Source: Astropecten irregularis
Lineage: Eukaryota; Echinodermata; Asteroidea; Paxillosida; Astropectinidae
DNA length: 64,000 nt
Direction: 5' to 3'
NCBI GenBank assembly: GCA_963971285.1
Contig: OZ020258.1
Coordinates: 6,200,001 to 6,264,000, forward strand
Shown: in pieces, positions 46,118-60,318 of the stretch
How positions within the stretch are numbered: position 1 is the first letter of the stretch
How the letters are laid out: the number at the start of each line of letters is the position of its first letter
Position numbers and translations under genes: made by a program
Notes under the pieces: model-generated
Told to the model about the DNA's origin: nothing
The model's database searches: none
What the model saw: the letters and a program-made list of their open reading frames with translations, nothing else

Positions 46118-47439
46118 TTGAATATAATCTTGATATTATCTACAATTCCACGTGCACTGTGTTCATCAGTCTAATCATTAGCTTCGCTCTGTTTAGCTGC
46201 CAAATTCATTTAAATGTACGCAAGGCAAAAGCAAGGGAATTATATCCTATGGTTACCGAAAAAGTACAATACACACTGGCATAAGAACAGCTTAAAACGG
46301 CGTCACATTCATAAGCCAATCAGAGTAGGGAAAGTTCAACTTGTATTATCAAACATCATTAATGGCCAATCACGTTTAATCATTCCAATTTCCAGGCTCT
46401 TCCAACGCCAGCAGGGTTGAAATGTTTCTGGATTAATCAGGAAAGTTAAACTTTCTCTTATGTTTCCTCCTCAATATATTTGAATTAAGAGAGTTCTTAG
46501 AGCTATAAAAATTATGGATTGAAGAAATATGGCACTGGACCTCCTGTCTGGACTCTGGGTTTCCATTTGTGACCGTTTGTGATGCAATTGGGTGAGAAAG
46601 TGGGTCTATTTCAGCCGCTTTGTACAGGGATGTTTTTTTTTTGAAAATGGCTTCTTTGACTGGAGGGTAGGGGTACATTTTTTTTGTAGTCTTGCACCAG
46701 TCAACAAGGCTGTTCTCAGGGTATTTTCCTTTGGATGGATTTTCCTCAAAAAGTCATTGGTTACCCTAACGAAAATTGAAATGAAAATGAAAATTGAAGT
46801 TTTCAGCTTCATTTTGGTGTATAGCTTGAGTGTCTGCGAAACTTCCGAGTATTTTTAATCCTTTTTTTTTAAATTGGCTATTTAGCATGGGAGCCTATGG
46901 CAATTTATTTACTGGTCTGCACCCCTGAGTTGTTTTGAATGCTGGTCAACTCGTACGCCGCCCAACTCGTACCGACTCGTACGCCGACCTACTCGTACGC
47001 CAACAGCATAACTTCTGAGTATTTTTAATAATTTTTTTTAATTGGCTATTTAGCATGGGAGCCCATGGGAATTTATTTACTGGTCTGCACCCCTGAGTTG
47101 TTTTGAATGCTGGTCAATTAGCAAGCCGCCCAACTCGTACGACCCAACTCGTACCGACTCGTACGCCGACCTACTCGTACGCCACCAGCATAACTTCTGA
47201 GTATTTTTAATAATTTTTTGAAATTGGCTATTTAGCATGGGAGCCTATGGGAATTTATTTACTGGTCTCCACCCCTGAGTTGTTTTGAATGCTGGTCAAT
47301 TCGCACGCCGCCCAACTCGTACGCCCCAACTCGTACCGACTCGTTCGCCGACCAACTCGTACGCCACCAGTATATTATAACAAAATAAACAAGCAATGAG
47401 TGTGCGGTGCTCGTCCACGTCGGTGGGGGCAAACCTAAT
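46118..47439 (+). repeat. Satellite unit 19 (1322 bp, 3 monomers)
   Basis: Variants CATTTAAATG, GGGTTGAAATG, GACCGTTTG and TCAACAAGGCTGTTCTC. Confidence 0.9.
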
Positions 47440-48577
47440 TTGAATATAATCTTGATATTATCTACAATTCCACGTGCACTGTGTTCATCAGTCTAATCAT
47501 TAGCTTCGCTCTGTTTAGCTGCCAAATTCATTTCAATGTACGCAAGGCAAAAGCAAGGGAATTATATCCTATGGTTACCGAAAAAGTACAATACACACTG
47601 GCATAAGAACAGCTTAAAACCGCGTCACATTCATAAGCCAATCAGAGTAGGGAAAGTTCAACTTGTATTATCAAACATCATTAATGGCCAATCACGTTTA
47701 ATCATTCCAATTTCCAGGCTCTTCCAACGCCAGCAGGGTTGTAATGTTTCTGGATTAATCAGGAAAGTTAATCTTTCTCTTATGTTTCCTCCTCAATATA
47801 TTTGAATTAAGAGAGTTCTTAGAGCTATAAAAATTATGGATTGAAGAAATATGGCACTGGACCTCCTGTCTGGACTCTGGGTTTCCATTTGTGACCATTT
47901 GTGATGCAATTGGGTGAGAAAGTGGGTCTATTTCAGCCGCTTTGTACAGGGATGTTTTTTTTTGAAAATGGCTTCTTTGACTGGAGGGTAGGGGTACATT
48001 TTTTTTGTAGTCTGGCACCAGTCAACATGGCTGTTTTCAGGGTATTTTCCTTTGGATGGATTTTCCTCAAAAAGTCATTGGTTACCCTAACGAAAATTGA
48101 AATGAAAATGAAAATTGAAGTTTTCAGCTTCATTTTGGTGTATAGCTTGAGTGTCTGCGAAACTTCCGAGTATTTTTAATCCTTTTTTTTTAATTGGCTA
48201 TTTAGCATGGGAGCCTATGGGAATTTATTTACTGGTCTGCACCCCTGAGTTGTTTTGAATGCTGGTCAACTCGTACGCCGCCCAACTCGTACCGACTCGT
48301 ACGCCGACCTACTCGTACGCCACCAGCATAACTTCTGAGTATTTTTAATAATTTTTTGAAATTGGCTATTTAGCATGGGAGCCTATGGGAATTTATTTAC
48401 TGGTCTCCACCCCTGAGTTGTTTTGAATGCTGGTCAATTCGCACGCCGCCCAACTCGTACGCCCCAACTCGTACCGACTCGTTCGCCGACCAACTCGTAC
48501 GCCACCAGTATATTATAACAAAATATACAAGCAATGAGTGTGCGGTGCTCGTCCACGTCGTCGGGGGCAAACCTAAT
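47440..48577 (+). repeat. Satellite unit 20 (1138 bp, 2 monomers)
   Basis: AAACCGCGTC combined with GGTTGTAATG and AAGTTAATCTTTC. The boundary switches to CACGTCGTCGGGGG, which also marks units 21, 22, 25, 27, 30 and 31. Confidence 0.9.
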
Positions 48578-49715
48578 TTGAATATAATCTTGATATTATC
48601 TACAATTCCACGTGCACTGTGTTCATCAGTCTAATCATTAGCTTCGCTCTGTTTAGCTGCCAAATTCATTTAAATGTACGCAAGGCAAAAGCAAGGGAAT
48701 TATATCCTATGGTTACCGAAAAAGTACAATACACACTGGCATAAGAACAGCTTAAAACGGCGTCACATTCATAAGCCAATCAGAGTAGGGAAAGTTCAAC
48801 TTGTATTATCAAACATCATTAATGGCCAATCACGTTTAATCATTCCAATTTCCAGGCTCTTCCAACGCCAGCAGGGTTGTAATGTTTCTGGATTAATCAG
48901 GAAAGTTAATCTTTCTCTTATGTTTCCTCCTCAATATATTTGAATTAAGAGAGTTCTTAGAGCTATAAAAATTATGGATTGAAGAAATATGGCACTGGAC
49001 CTCCTGTCTGGACTCTGGGTTTCCATTTGTGACCATTTGTGATGCAATTGGGTGAGAAAGTGGGTCTATTTCAGCCGCTTTGTACAGGGATGTTTTTTTT
49101 TGAAAATGGCTTCTTTGACTGGAGGGTAGGGGTACATTTTTTTTGTAGTCTGGCACCAGTCAACATGGCTGTTTTCAGGGTATTTTCCTTTGGATGGATT
49201 TTCCTCAAAAAGTCATTGGTTACCCTAACGAAAATTGAAATGAAAATGAAAATTGAAGTTTTCAGCTTCATTTTGGTGTATAGCTTGAGTGTCTGCGAAA
49301 CTTCCGAGTATTTTTAATCCTTTTTTTTTAATTGGCTATTTAGCATGGGAGCCTATGGGAATTTATTTACTGGTCTGCACCCCTGAGTTGTTTTGAATGC
49401 TGGTCAACTCGTACGCCGCCCAACTCGTACCGACTCGTACGCCGACCTACTCGTACGCCACCAGCATAACTTCTGAGTATTTTTAATAATTTTTTGAAAT
49501 TGGCTATTTAGCATGGGAGCCTATGGGAATTTATTTACTGGTCTCCACCCCTGAGTTGTTTTGAATGCTGGTCAATTCGCACGCCGCCCAACTCGTACGC
49601 CCCAACTCGTACCGACTCGTTCACCGACCAACTCGTACGCCACCAGTATATTATAACAAAATATACAAGCAATGAGTCTGCGGTGCTCGTCCACGTCGTC
49701 GGGGGCAAACCTAAT
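48578..49715 (+). repeat. Satellite unit 21 (1138 bp, 2 monomers)
   Basis: CATTTAAATG as in unit 19. Last monomer has CGTTCACCGACC; boundary has GAGTCTGCGG. Confidence 0.9.
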
Positions 49716-50852
49716 TTGAATATAATCTTGATATTATCTACAATTCCACGTGCACTGTGTTCATCAGTCTAATCATTAGCTTCGCTCTGTTTAGCTGCCA
49801 AATTCATTTCAATGTACGCAAGGCAAAAGCAAGGGAATTATATCCTATGGTTACCGAAAAAGTACAATACACACTGGCATAAGAACAGCTTAAAACGGCG
49901 TCACATTCATAAGCCAATCAGAGTAGGGAAAGTTCAACTTGTATTATCAAACATCATTAATGGCCAATCACGTTTAATCATTCCAATTTCCAGGCTCTTC
50001 CAACGCCAGCAGGGTTGTAATGTTTCTGGATTAATCAGGAAAGTTAATCTTTCTCTTATGTTTCCTCCTCAATATATTTGAATTAAGAGAGTTCTTAGAG
50101 CTATAAAAATTATGGATTGAAGAAATATGGCACTGGACCTCCTGTCTGGACTCTGGGTTTCCATTTGTGACCATTTGTGATGCAATTGGGTGAGAAAGTG
50201 GGTCTATTTCAGCCGCTTTGTACAGGGATGTTTTTTTTTGAAAATGGCTTCTTTGACTGGAGGGTAGGGAGACATTTTTTTGTAGTCTGGCACCAGTCAA
50301 CATGGCTGTTTTCAGGGTATTTTCCTTTGGATGGATTTTCCTCAAAAAGTCATTGGTTACCCTAACGAAAATTGAAATGAAAATGAAAATTGCAGTTTTC
50401 AGCTTCATTTTGGTGTATAGCTTGAGTGTCTGCGAAACTTCCGAGTATTTTTAATCCTTTTTTTTTAATTGGCTATTTAGCATGGGAGCCTATGGGAATT
50501 TATTTACTGGTCTGCACCCCTGAGTTGTTTTGAATGCTGGTCAACTCGTACGCCGCCCAACTCGTACCGACTCGTACGCCGACCTACTCGTACGCCACCA
50601 GCATAACTTCTGAGTATTTTTAATAATTTTTTGAAATTGGCTATTTAGCATGGGAGCCTATGGGAATTTATTTACTGGTCTCCACCCCTGAGTTGTTTTG
50701 AATGCTGGTCAATTCGCACGCCGCCCAACTCGTACGCCCCAACTCGTACCGACTCGTTCGCCGACCAACTCGTACGCCACCAGTATATTATAACAAAATA
50801 TACAAGCAATGAGTGTGCGGTGCTCGTCCACGTCGTCGGGGGCAAACCTAAT
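49716..50852 (+). repeat. Satellite unit 22 (1137 bp, 2 monomers)
   Basis: Private GGTAGGGAGACATT and AAATTGCAGTTTTC in the head. Confidence 0.9.
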
Positions 50853-51991
50853 TTGAATATAATCTTGATATTATCTACAATTCCACGTGCACTGTGTTCA
50901 TCAGTCTAATCATTAGCTTCGCTCTGTTTAGCTGCCAAATTCATTTCAATGTACGCAAGGCAAAAGCAAGGGAATTATATCCTATGGTTACCGAAAAAGT
51001 ACAATACACACTGGCATAAGAACAGCTTAAAACGGCGTCACATTCATAAGCCAATCAGAGTAGGGAAAGTTCAACTTGTATTATCAAACATCATTAATGG
51101 CCAATCACGTTTAATCATTCCAATTTCCAGGCTCTTCCAACGCCAGCAGGGTTGTAATGTTTCTGGATTAATCAGGAAAGTTAATCTTTCTCTTATGTTT
51201 CCTCCTCAATATATTTGAATTAAGAGAGTTCTTAGAGCTATAAAAATTATGGATTGAAGAAATATGGCACTGGACCTCCTGTCTGGACTCTGGGTTTCCA
51301 TTTGTGACCATTTGTGATGCAATTGGGTGAGAAAGTGGGTCTATTTCAGCCGCTTTGTACAGGGATGTTTTTTTTTTGAAAATGGCTTCTTTGACTGGAG
51401 GGTAGGGGTACATTTTTTTTGTAGTCTGGCACCAGTCAACATGGCTGTTTTCAGGGTATTTTCCTTTGGATGAATTTTCCTCAAAAAGTCATTGGTTACC
51501 CTAACGAAAATTGAAATGAAAATGAAAATTGAAGTTTTCAGCTTCATTTTGGTGTATAGCTTGAGTGTCTGCGAAACTTCCGAGTATTTTTAATCCTTTT
51601 TTTTTAAATTGGCTATTTAGCATGGGAGCCTATGGGAATTTAGTTACTGGTCTGCACCCCTGAGTTGTTTTGAATGCTGGTCAACTCGTACGCCGCCCAA
51701 CTCGTACCGACTCGTACGCCGACCTACTCGTACGCCACCAGCATAACTTCTGAGTATTTTTAATAATTTTTTGAAATTGGCTATTTAGCATGGGAGCCCA
51801 TGGGAATTTATTTACTGGTCTGCACCCCTGAGTTGTTTTGAATGCTGGTCAATTCGCACGCCCCCAACTCGTACGCCCCAACTCGTACCGACTCGTTCGC
51901 CGACCAACACGTACGCCACCAGTATATTATAACAAAATAAACAAGCAATGAGTGTGCGGTGCTCGTCAACGTCGGTGGGGGCAAACCTAAT
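50853..51991 (+). repeat. Satellite unit 23 (1139 bp, 2 monomers)
   Basis: TTGGATGAATTTTCC in the head and AATTTAGTTACTGG in the first monomer. The last monomer has CGCACGCCCCCAAC and ACCAACACG; the boundary has CTCGTCAACGTCGG. Confidence 0.9.
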
Positions 51992-53130
51992 TTGAATATA
52001 GTCTTGATATTATCTACAATTCCACGTGCACTGTGTTCATCAGTCTAATCATTAGCTTCGCTCTGGTTAGCTGCCAAATTCATTTCAATGTACGCAAGGC
52101 AAAAGCAAGGGAATTATATCCTATGGTTACCGAAAAAGTACAATACACACTGGCATAAGAACAGCTTAAAACGGCGTCACATTCATAAGCCAATCAGAGT
52201 AGGGAAAGTTCAACTTGTATTATCAAACATCATTAATGGCCAATCACGTTTAATCATTCCAATTTCCAGGCTCTTCCAACGCCAGCAGGGTTGTAATGTT
52301 TCTGGATTAATCAGGAAAGTTAAACTTTCTCTTATGTTTCCTCCTCAATATATTTGAATTAAGAGAGTTCTTAGAGCTATAAAAATTATGGATTGAAGAA
52401 ATATGGCACTGGACCTCCTGTCTGGACTCTGGGTTTCCATTTGTGACCATTTGTGATGCAATTGGGTGAGAAAGTGGGTCTATTTCAGCCGCTTTGTACA
52501 GGGATGTTTTTTTTTTTTAAATGGCTTCTTTGACTGGAGGGTAGGGGTACATTTTTTTTGTAGTCTGGCACCAGTCAACATGGCTGTTTTCAGGGTATTT
52601 TCCTTTGGATGGATTTTCCTCAAAAAGTCATTGGTTACCCTAACGAAAATTGAAATGAAAATGAAAATTGAAGTTTTCAGCTTCATTTTGGTGTATAGCT
52701 TGAGTGTCTGCGAAACTTCCGAGTATTTTTAATCCTTTTTTTTTAAATTGGCTATTTAGCATGGGAGCCTATGGGAATTTAGTTACTGGTCTGCACCCCT
52801 GAGTTGTTTTGAATGCTGGTCAACTCGTACGCCGCCCAACTCGTACCGACTCGTACGCCGACCTACTCGTACGCCACCAGCATAACTTCTGAGTATTTTT
52901 AATAATTTTTTGAAATTGGCTATTTAGCATGGGAGCCCATGGGAATTTATTTACTGGTCTGCACCCCTGAGTTGTTTTGAATGCTGGTCAATTCGCACGC
53001 CCCCAACTCGTACGCCCCAACTCGTACCGACTCGTTCGCCGACCAACACGTACGCCACCAGTATATTATAACAAAATAAACAAGCAATGAGTGTGCGGTG
53101 CTCGTCAACGTCGGTGGGGGCAAACCTAAT
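51992..53130 (+). repeat. Satellite unit 24 (1139 bp, 2 monomers, type A)
   Basis: Starts TTGAATATAGTC and has CTGGTTAGC, CAGGGTATTTTCC and the GTCAACG boundary. Confidence 0.9.
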
Positions 53131-54269
53131 TTGAATATAGTCTTGATATTATCTACAATTCCACGTGCACTGTGTTCATCAGTCTAATCATTAGCTTCGC
53201 TCTGGTTAGCTGCCAAATTCATTTCAATGTACGCAAGGCAAAAGCAAGGGAATTATATCCTATGGTTACCGAAAAAGTACAATACACACTGGCATAAGAA
53301 CAGCTTAAAACGGCGTCACATTCATAAGCCAATCAGAGTAGGGAAAGTTCAACTTGTATTATCAAACATCATTAATGGCCAATCACGTTTAATCATTCCA
53401 ATTTCCAGGCTCTTCCAACGCCAGCAGGGTTGTAATGTTTCTGGATTAATCAGGAAAGTTAAACTTTCTCTTATGTTTCCTCCTCAATATATTTGAATTA
53501 AGAGAGTTCTTAGAGCTATAAAAATTATGGATTGAAGAAATATGGCACTGGACCTCCTGTCTGGACTCTGGGTTTCCATTTGTGACCATTTGTGATGCAA
53601 TTGGGTGAGAAAGTGGGTCTATTTCAGCCGCTTTGTACAGGGATGTTTTTTTTTTTTAAATGGCTTCTTTGACTGGAGGGTAGGGGTACATTTTTTTTGT
53701 AGTCTGGCACCAGTCAACATGGCTGTTTTCAGTGTATTTTTCTTTGGATGGATTTTCCTCAAAAAGTCATTGGTTACCCTAACAAAAATTGAAATGAAAA
53801 TGAAAATTGAAGTTTTCAGCTTCATTTTGGTGTATAGCTTGAGTGTCTGCGAAACTTCCGAGTATTTTTAATCCTTTTTTTTTAATTGGCTATTTAGTAT
53901 GGGAGCCTATGGGAATTTATTTACTGGTCTGCACCCCTGAGTTGTTTTGAATGCTGGTCAACTCGTACGCCGCCCAACTCGTACCGACTCGTACGCCGAC
54001 CTACTCGTACGCCACCAGCATAACTTCTGAGTATTTTTAATAATTTTTTGAAATTGGCTATTTAGCATGGGAGCCTATGGGAATTTATTTACTGGTCTCC
54101 ACCCCTGAGTTGCTTTGAATGCTGGTCAATTCGCACGCCGCCCAACTCGTACGCCCCAACTCGTACCGACTCGTTCGCCGACCAACTCGTACGCCACCAG
54201 TATATTATAACAAAATATACAAGCAATGAGTGTGCGGTGCTCGTCCACGTCGTCGGGGGCAAACCTAAT
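53131..54269 (+). repeat. Satellite unit 25 (1139 bp, 2 monomers, type A')
   Basis: GTGTATTTTTCTTTGG and CTAACAAAAATTG in the head; GAGTTGCTTTGAATG in the last monomer. Recurs as unit 30. Confidence 0.9.
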
Positions 54270-55409
54270 TTGAATATAATCTTGATATTATCTACAATTC
54301 CACGTGCACTGTGTTCATCAGTCTAATCATTAGCTTCGCTCTGTTTAGCTGCGAAATTCATTTCAATGTACGCAAGGCAAAAGCAAGGGAATTATATCCT
54401 ATGGTTACCGAAAAAGTACAATACACACTGGCATAAGAACAGCTTAAAACGGCGTCACATTTATAAGCCAATCAGAGTAGGGAAAGTTCAACTTGTATTA
54501 TCAAACATCATTAATGGCCAATCACGTTTAATCATTCCAATTTCCAGGCTCTTCCAGCGCCAGCAGGGTTGAAATGTTTCTGGATTAATCAGGAAAGTTA
54601 AACTTTCTCTTATGTTTCCTCCTCAATATATTTGAATTAAGAGAGTTCTTAGAGCTATAAAAATTATGGATTGAAGAAATATGGCACTGGACCTCCTGTC
54701 TGGACTCTGGGTTTCCATTTGTGACCATTTGTGATGCAATTGGGTGAGAAAGTGGGTCTATTTCAGCCGCTTTGTACAGGGATGTTTTTTTTTTTGAAAA
54801 TGGCTTCTTTGACTGGAGGGTAGGGGTACATTTTTTTTGTAGTCTGGCACCAGTCAACATGGCTGTTCTCAGGGTATTTTCCTTTGGATGAATTTTCCTC
54901 AAAAAGTCATTGGTTACCCTAACGAAAATTGAAATGAAAATGAAAATTGAAGTTTTCAGCTTCATTTTGGTGTATAGCTTGAGTGTCTGCGAAACTTCCG
55001 AGTATTTTTAATCCTTTTTTTTTAAATTGGCTATTTAGCATGGGAGCCTATGGGAATTTAGTTACTGGTCTGCACCCCTGAGTTGTTTTGAATGCTGGTC
55101 AACTCGTACGCCGCCCAACTCGTACCGACTCGTACGCCGACCTACTCGTACGCCACCAGCATAACTTCTGAGTATTTTTAATAATTTTTTGAAATTGGCT
55201 ATTTAGCATGGGAGCCCATGGGAATTTATTTACTGGTCTGCACCCCTGAGTTGTTTTGAATGCTGGTCAATTCGCACGCCCCCAACTCGTACGCCCCAAC
55301 TCGTACCGACTCGTTCGCCGACCAACACGTACGCCACCAGTATATTATAACAAAATAAACAAGCAATGAGTGTGCGGTGCTCGTCAACGTCGGTGGGGGC
55401 AAACCTAAT
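54270..55409 (+). repeat. Satellite unit 26 (1140 bp, 2 monomers, type B)
   Basis: GCTGCGAAATTC, CACATTTATAAG, TTCCAGCGCC and CTGTTCTCAGGG. The T-run joins two minus-strand frames into one of 126 codons, which I do not regard as a gene. Confidence 0.9.
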
Positions 55410-56548
55410 TTGAATATAGTCTTGATATTATCTACAATTCCACGTGCACTGTGTTCATCAGTCTAATCATTAGCTTCGCTCTGGTTAGCTGCCAAATTCA
55501 TTTCAATGTACGCAAGGCAAAAGCAAGGGAATTATATCCTATGGTTACCGAAAAAGTACAATACACACTGGCATAAGAACAGCTTAAAACGGCGGCACAT
55601 TCATAAGCCAATCAGAGTAGGGAAAGTTCAACTTGTATTATCAAACATCATTAATGGCCAATCACGTTTAATCATTCCAATTTCCAGGCTCTTCCAACGC
55701 CAGCAGGGTTGTAATGTTTCTGGATTAATCAGGAAAGTTAAACTTTCTCTTATGTTTCCTCCTCAATATATTTGAATTAAGAGAGTTCTTAGAGCTATAA
55801 AAATTATGGATTGAAGAAATATGGCACTGGACCTCCTGTCTGGACTCTGGGTTTCCATTTGTGACCATTTGTGATGCAATTGGGTGAGAAAGTGGGTCTA
55901 TTTCAGCCGCTTTGTACAGGGATGTTTTTTTTTTTTAAATGGCTTCTTTGACTGGAGGGTAGGGGTACATTTTTTTTGTAGTCTGGCACCAGTCAACATG
56001 GCTGTTTTCAGGGTATTTTCCTTTGGATGGATTTTCCTCAAAAAGTCATTGGTTACCCTAACGAAAATTGAAATGAAAATGAAAATTGAAGTTTTCAGCT
56101 TCATTTTGGTGTATAGCTTGAGTGTCTGCGAAACTTCCGAGTATTTTTAATGCTTTTTTTTTAATTGGCTATTTAGTATGGGAGCCTATGGGAATTTATT
56201 TACTGGTCTGCACCCCTGAGTTGTTTTGAATGCTGGTCAACTCGTACGCCGCCCAACTCGTACCGACTCGTACGCCGACCTACTCGTACGCCACCAGCAT
56301 AACTTCTGAGTATTTTTAATAATTTTTTGAAATTGGCTATTTAGCATGGGAGCCTATGGGAATTTATTTACTGGTCTCCACCCCTGAGTTGTTTTGAATG
56401 CTGGTCAATTCGCACGCCGCCCAACTCGTACGCCCCAACTCGTACCGACTCGTTCGCCGACCAACTCGTACGCCACCAGTATATTATAACAAAATATACA
56501 AGCAATGAGTGTGCGGTGCTCGTCCACGTCGTCGGGGGCAAACCTAAT
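55410..56548 (+). repeat. Satellite unit 27 (1139 bp, 2 monomers, type C)
   Basis: ACGGCGGCAC in the head, TTTTTAATGC before the T-run and TTTAGTATGGG in the first monomer. Confidence 0.9.
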
Positions 56549-57688
56549 TTGAATATAATCTTGATATTATCTACAATTCCACGTGCACTGTGTTCATCAG
56601 TCTAATCATTAGCTTCGCTCTGTTTAGCTGCGAAATTCATTTCAATGTACGCAAGGCAAAAGCAAGGGAATTATATCCTATGGTTACCGAAAAAGTACAA
56701 TACACACTGGCATAAGAACAGCTTAAAACGGCGTCACATTTATAAGCCAATCAGAGTAGGGAAAGTTCAACTTGTATTATCAAACATCATTAATGGCCAA
56801 TCACGTTTAATCATTCCAATTTCCAGGCTCTTCCAGCGCCAGCAGGGTTGAAATGTTTCTGGATTAATCAGGAAAGTTAAACTTTCTCTTATGTTTCCTC
56901 CTCAATATATTTGAATTAAGAGAGTTCTTAGAGCTATAAAAATTATGGATTGAAGAAATATGGCACTGGACCTCCTGTCTGGACTCTGGGTTTCCATTTG
57001 TGACCATTTGTGATGCAATTGGGTGAGAAAGTGGGTCTATTTCAGCCGCTTTGTACAGGGATGTTTTTTTTTTTGAAAATGGCTTCTTTGACTGGAGGGT
57101 AGGGGTACATTTTTTTTGTAGTCTGGCACCAGTCAACATGGCTGTTCTCAGGGTATTTTCCTTTGGATGAATTTTCCTCAAAAAGTCATTGGTTACCCTA
57201 ACGAAAATTGAAATGAAAATGAAAATTGAAGTTTTCAGCTTCATTTTGGTGTATAGCTTGAGTGTCTGCGAAACTTCCGAGTATTTTTAATCCTTTTTTT
57301 TTAAATTGGCTATTTAGCATGGGAGCCTATGGGAATTTAGTTACTGGTCTGCACCCCTGAGTTGTTTTGAATGCTGGTCAACTCGTACGCCGCCCAACTC
57401 GTACCGACTCGTACGCCGACCTACTCGTACGCCACCAGCATAACTTCTGAGTATTTTTAATAATTTTTTGAAATTGGCTATTTAGCATGGGAGCCCATGG
57501 GAATTTATTTACTGGTCTGCACCCCTGAGTTGTTTTGAATGCTGGTCAATTCGCACGCCCCCAACTCGTACGCCCCAACTCGTACCGACTCGTTCGCCGA
57601 CCAACACGTACGCCACCAGTATATTATAACAAAATAAACAAGCAATGAGTGTGCGGTGCTCGTCAACGTCGGTGGGGGCAAACCTAAT
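56549..57688 (+). repeat. Satellite unit 28 (1140 bp, 2 monomers, type B)
   Basis: Matches unit 26 at all type-B markers. Confidence 0.9.
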
Positions 57689-59179
57689 TTGAATATAGTC
57701 TTGATATTATCTACAATTCCACGTGCACTGTGTTCATCAGTCTAATCATTAGCTTCGCTCTGGTTAGCTGCCAAATTCATTTCAATGTACGCAAGGCAAA
57801 AGCAAGGGAATTATATCCTATGGTTACCGAAAAAGTACAATACACACTGGCATAAGAACAGCTTAAAACGGCGTCACATTCATAAGCCAATCAGAGTAGG
57901 GAAAGTTCAACTTGTATTATCAAACATCATTAATGGCCAATCACGTTTAATCATTCCAATTTCCAGGCTCTTCCAACGCCAGCAGGGTTGTAATGTTTCT
58001 GGATTAATCAGGAAAGTTAAACTTTCTCTTATGTTTCCTCCTCAATATATTTGAATTAAGAGAGTTCTTAGAGCTATAAAAATTATGGATTGAAGAAATA
58101 TGGCACTGGACCTCCTGTCTGGACTCTGGGTTTCCATTTGTGACCATTTGTGATGCAATTGGGTGAGAAAGTGGGTCTATTTCAGCCGCTTTGTACAGGG
58201 ATGTTTTTTTTTTGAAAATGGCTTCTTTGACTGGAGGGTAGGGGTACATTTTTTTTGTAGTCTGGCACCAGTCAACATGGCTGTTTTCAGTGTATTTTCC
58301 TTTGGATGGATTTTCCTCAAAAAGTCATTGGTTGCCCTAACGAAAATTGAAATGAAAATGAAAATTGAAGTTTTCAGCTTCATTTTGGTGTATAGCTTGA
58401 GTGTCTGCGAAACTTCCGAGTATTTTTAATCCTTATTTTTTTAAATTGGCCATTTAGCATGGGAGCCTATGGGAATTTATTTACTGGTCTGCACCCCTGA
58501 GTTGTTTTGAATGCTGGTCAACTCGTACGCCGCCCAACTCGTACCGACTCGTACGCCGACCTACTCGTACGCCACCAGCATAACTTCTGAATATTTTTTA
58601 ATAATTTTTTGAAATTTGCTATTTAGCATGGGAGCCCATGGGAATTTATTTACTGGTCTGCACCCCTGAGTTGTTTTGAATGCTGGTTAATTCGCACGCC
58701 GCCCAACTCGTACCGACTCGTACGCCGACCTACTCGTACGCCACCAGCATAACTTCTGAGTATTTTTAATAATTTTTCTTAATTGGCTATTTAGCATGGG
58801 AGCCCATGGGAATTTATTTACTGGTCTGCACCCCTGAGTTGTTTTGAATGCTGGTCAATTAGCACGCCGCCCAACTCGTACGACCCAACTCGTACCGACT
58901 CGTACGCCGACCTACTCGTACGCCACCAGCATAACTTCCGAGTATTTTTAAGAATTTTTTGAAATTGGCTATTTAGCATGGGAGCCTATGGGAATTTATT
59001 TACTGGTCTGCACCCCTGAGTTGTTTTGAATGCTGGTCAATTCGCACGCCCCCAACTCGTACGCCCCAACTCGTACCGACTCGTTCGCCGACCAACACGT
59101 ACGCCACCAGTATATTATAACAAAATAAACAAGCAATGAGTGTGCGGTGCTCGTCAACGTCGGTGGGGGCAAACCTAAT
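57689..59179 (+). repeat. Satellite unit 29 (1491 bp, 4 monomers, type D)
   Basis: ATTGGTTGCCC in the head, CCTTATTTTTTT, TTGGCCATTTAGC and GAAATTTGCTATTT in the monomers. Confidence 0.9.
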
Positions 59180-60318
59180 TTGAATATAGTCTTGATATTA
59201 TCTACAATTCCACGTGCACTGTGTTCATCAGTCTAATCATTAGCTTCGCTCTGGTTAGCTGCCAAATTCATTTCAATGTACGCAAGGCAAAAGCAAGGGA
59301 ATTATATCCTATGGTTACCGAAAAAGTACAATACACACTGGCATAAGAACAGCTTAAAACGGCGTCACATTCATAAGCCAATCAGAGTAGGGAAAGTTCA
59401 ACTTGTATTATCAAACATCATTAATGGCCAATCACGTTTAATCATTCCAATTTCCAGGCTCTTCCAACGCCAGCAGGGTTGTAATGTTTCTGGATTAATC
59501 AGGAAAGTTAAACTTTCTCTTATGTTTCCTCCTCAATATATTTGAATTAAGAGAGTTCTTAGAGCTATAAAAATTATGGATTGAAGAAATATGGCACTGG
59601 ACCTCCTGTCTGGACTCTGGGTTTCCATTTGTGACCATTTGTGATGCAATTGGGTGAGAAAGTGGGTCTATTTCAGCCGCTTTGTACAGGGATGTTTTTT
59701 TTTTTTAAATGGCTTCTTTGACTGGAGGGTAGGGGTACATTTTTTTTGTAGTCTGGCACCAGTCAACATGGCTGTTTTCAGTGTATTTTTCTTTGGATGG
59801 ATTTTCCTCAAAAAGTCATTGGTTACCCTAACAAAAATTGAAATGAAAATGAAAATTGAAGTTTTCAGCTTCATTTTGGTGTATAGCTTGAGTGTCTGCG
59901 AAACTTCCGAGTATTTTTAATCCTTTTTTTTTAATTGGCTATTTAGTATGGGAGCCTATGGGAATTTATTTACTGGTCTGCACCCCTGAGTTGTTTTGAA
60001 TGCTGGTCAACTCGTACGCCGCCCAACTCGTACCGACTCGTACGCCGACCTACTCGTACGCCACCAGCATAACTTCTGAGTATTTTTAATAATTTTTTGA
60101 AATTGGCTATTTAGCATGGGAGCCTATGGGAATTTATTTACTGGTCTCCACCCCTGAGTTGCTTTGAATGCTGGTCAATTCGCACGCCGCCCAACTCGTA
60201 CGCCCCAACTCGTACCGACTCGTTCGCCGACCAACTCGTACGCCACCAGTATATTATAACAAAATATACAAGCAATGAGTGTGCGGTGCTCGTCCACGTC
60301 GTCGGGGGCAAACCTAAT
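59180..60318 (+). repeat. Satellite unit 30 (1139 bp, 2 monomers, type A')
   Basis: Matches unit 25, including TTTTTCTTTGG and TTGCTTTGAATG. Confidence 0.9.
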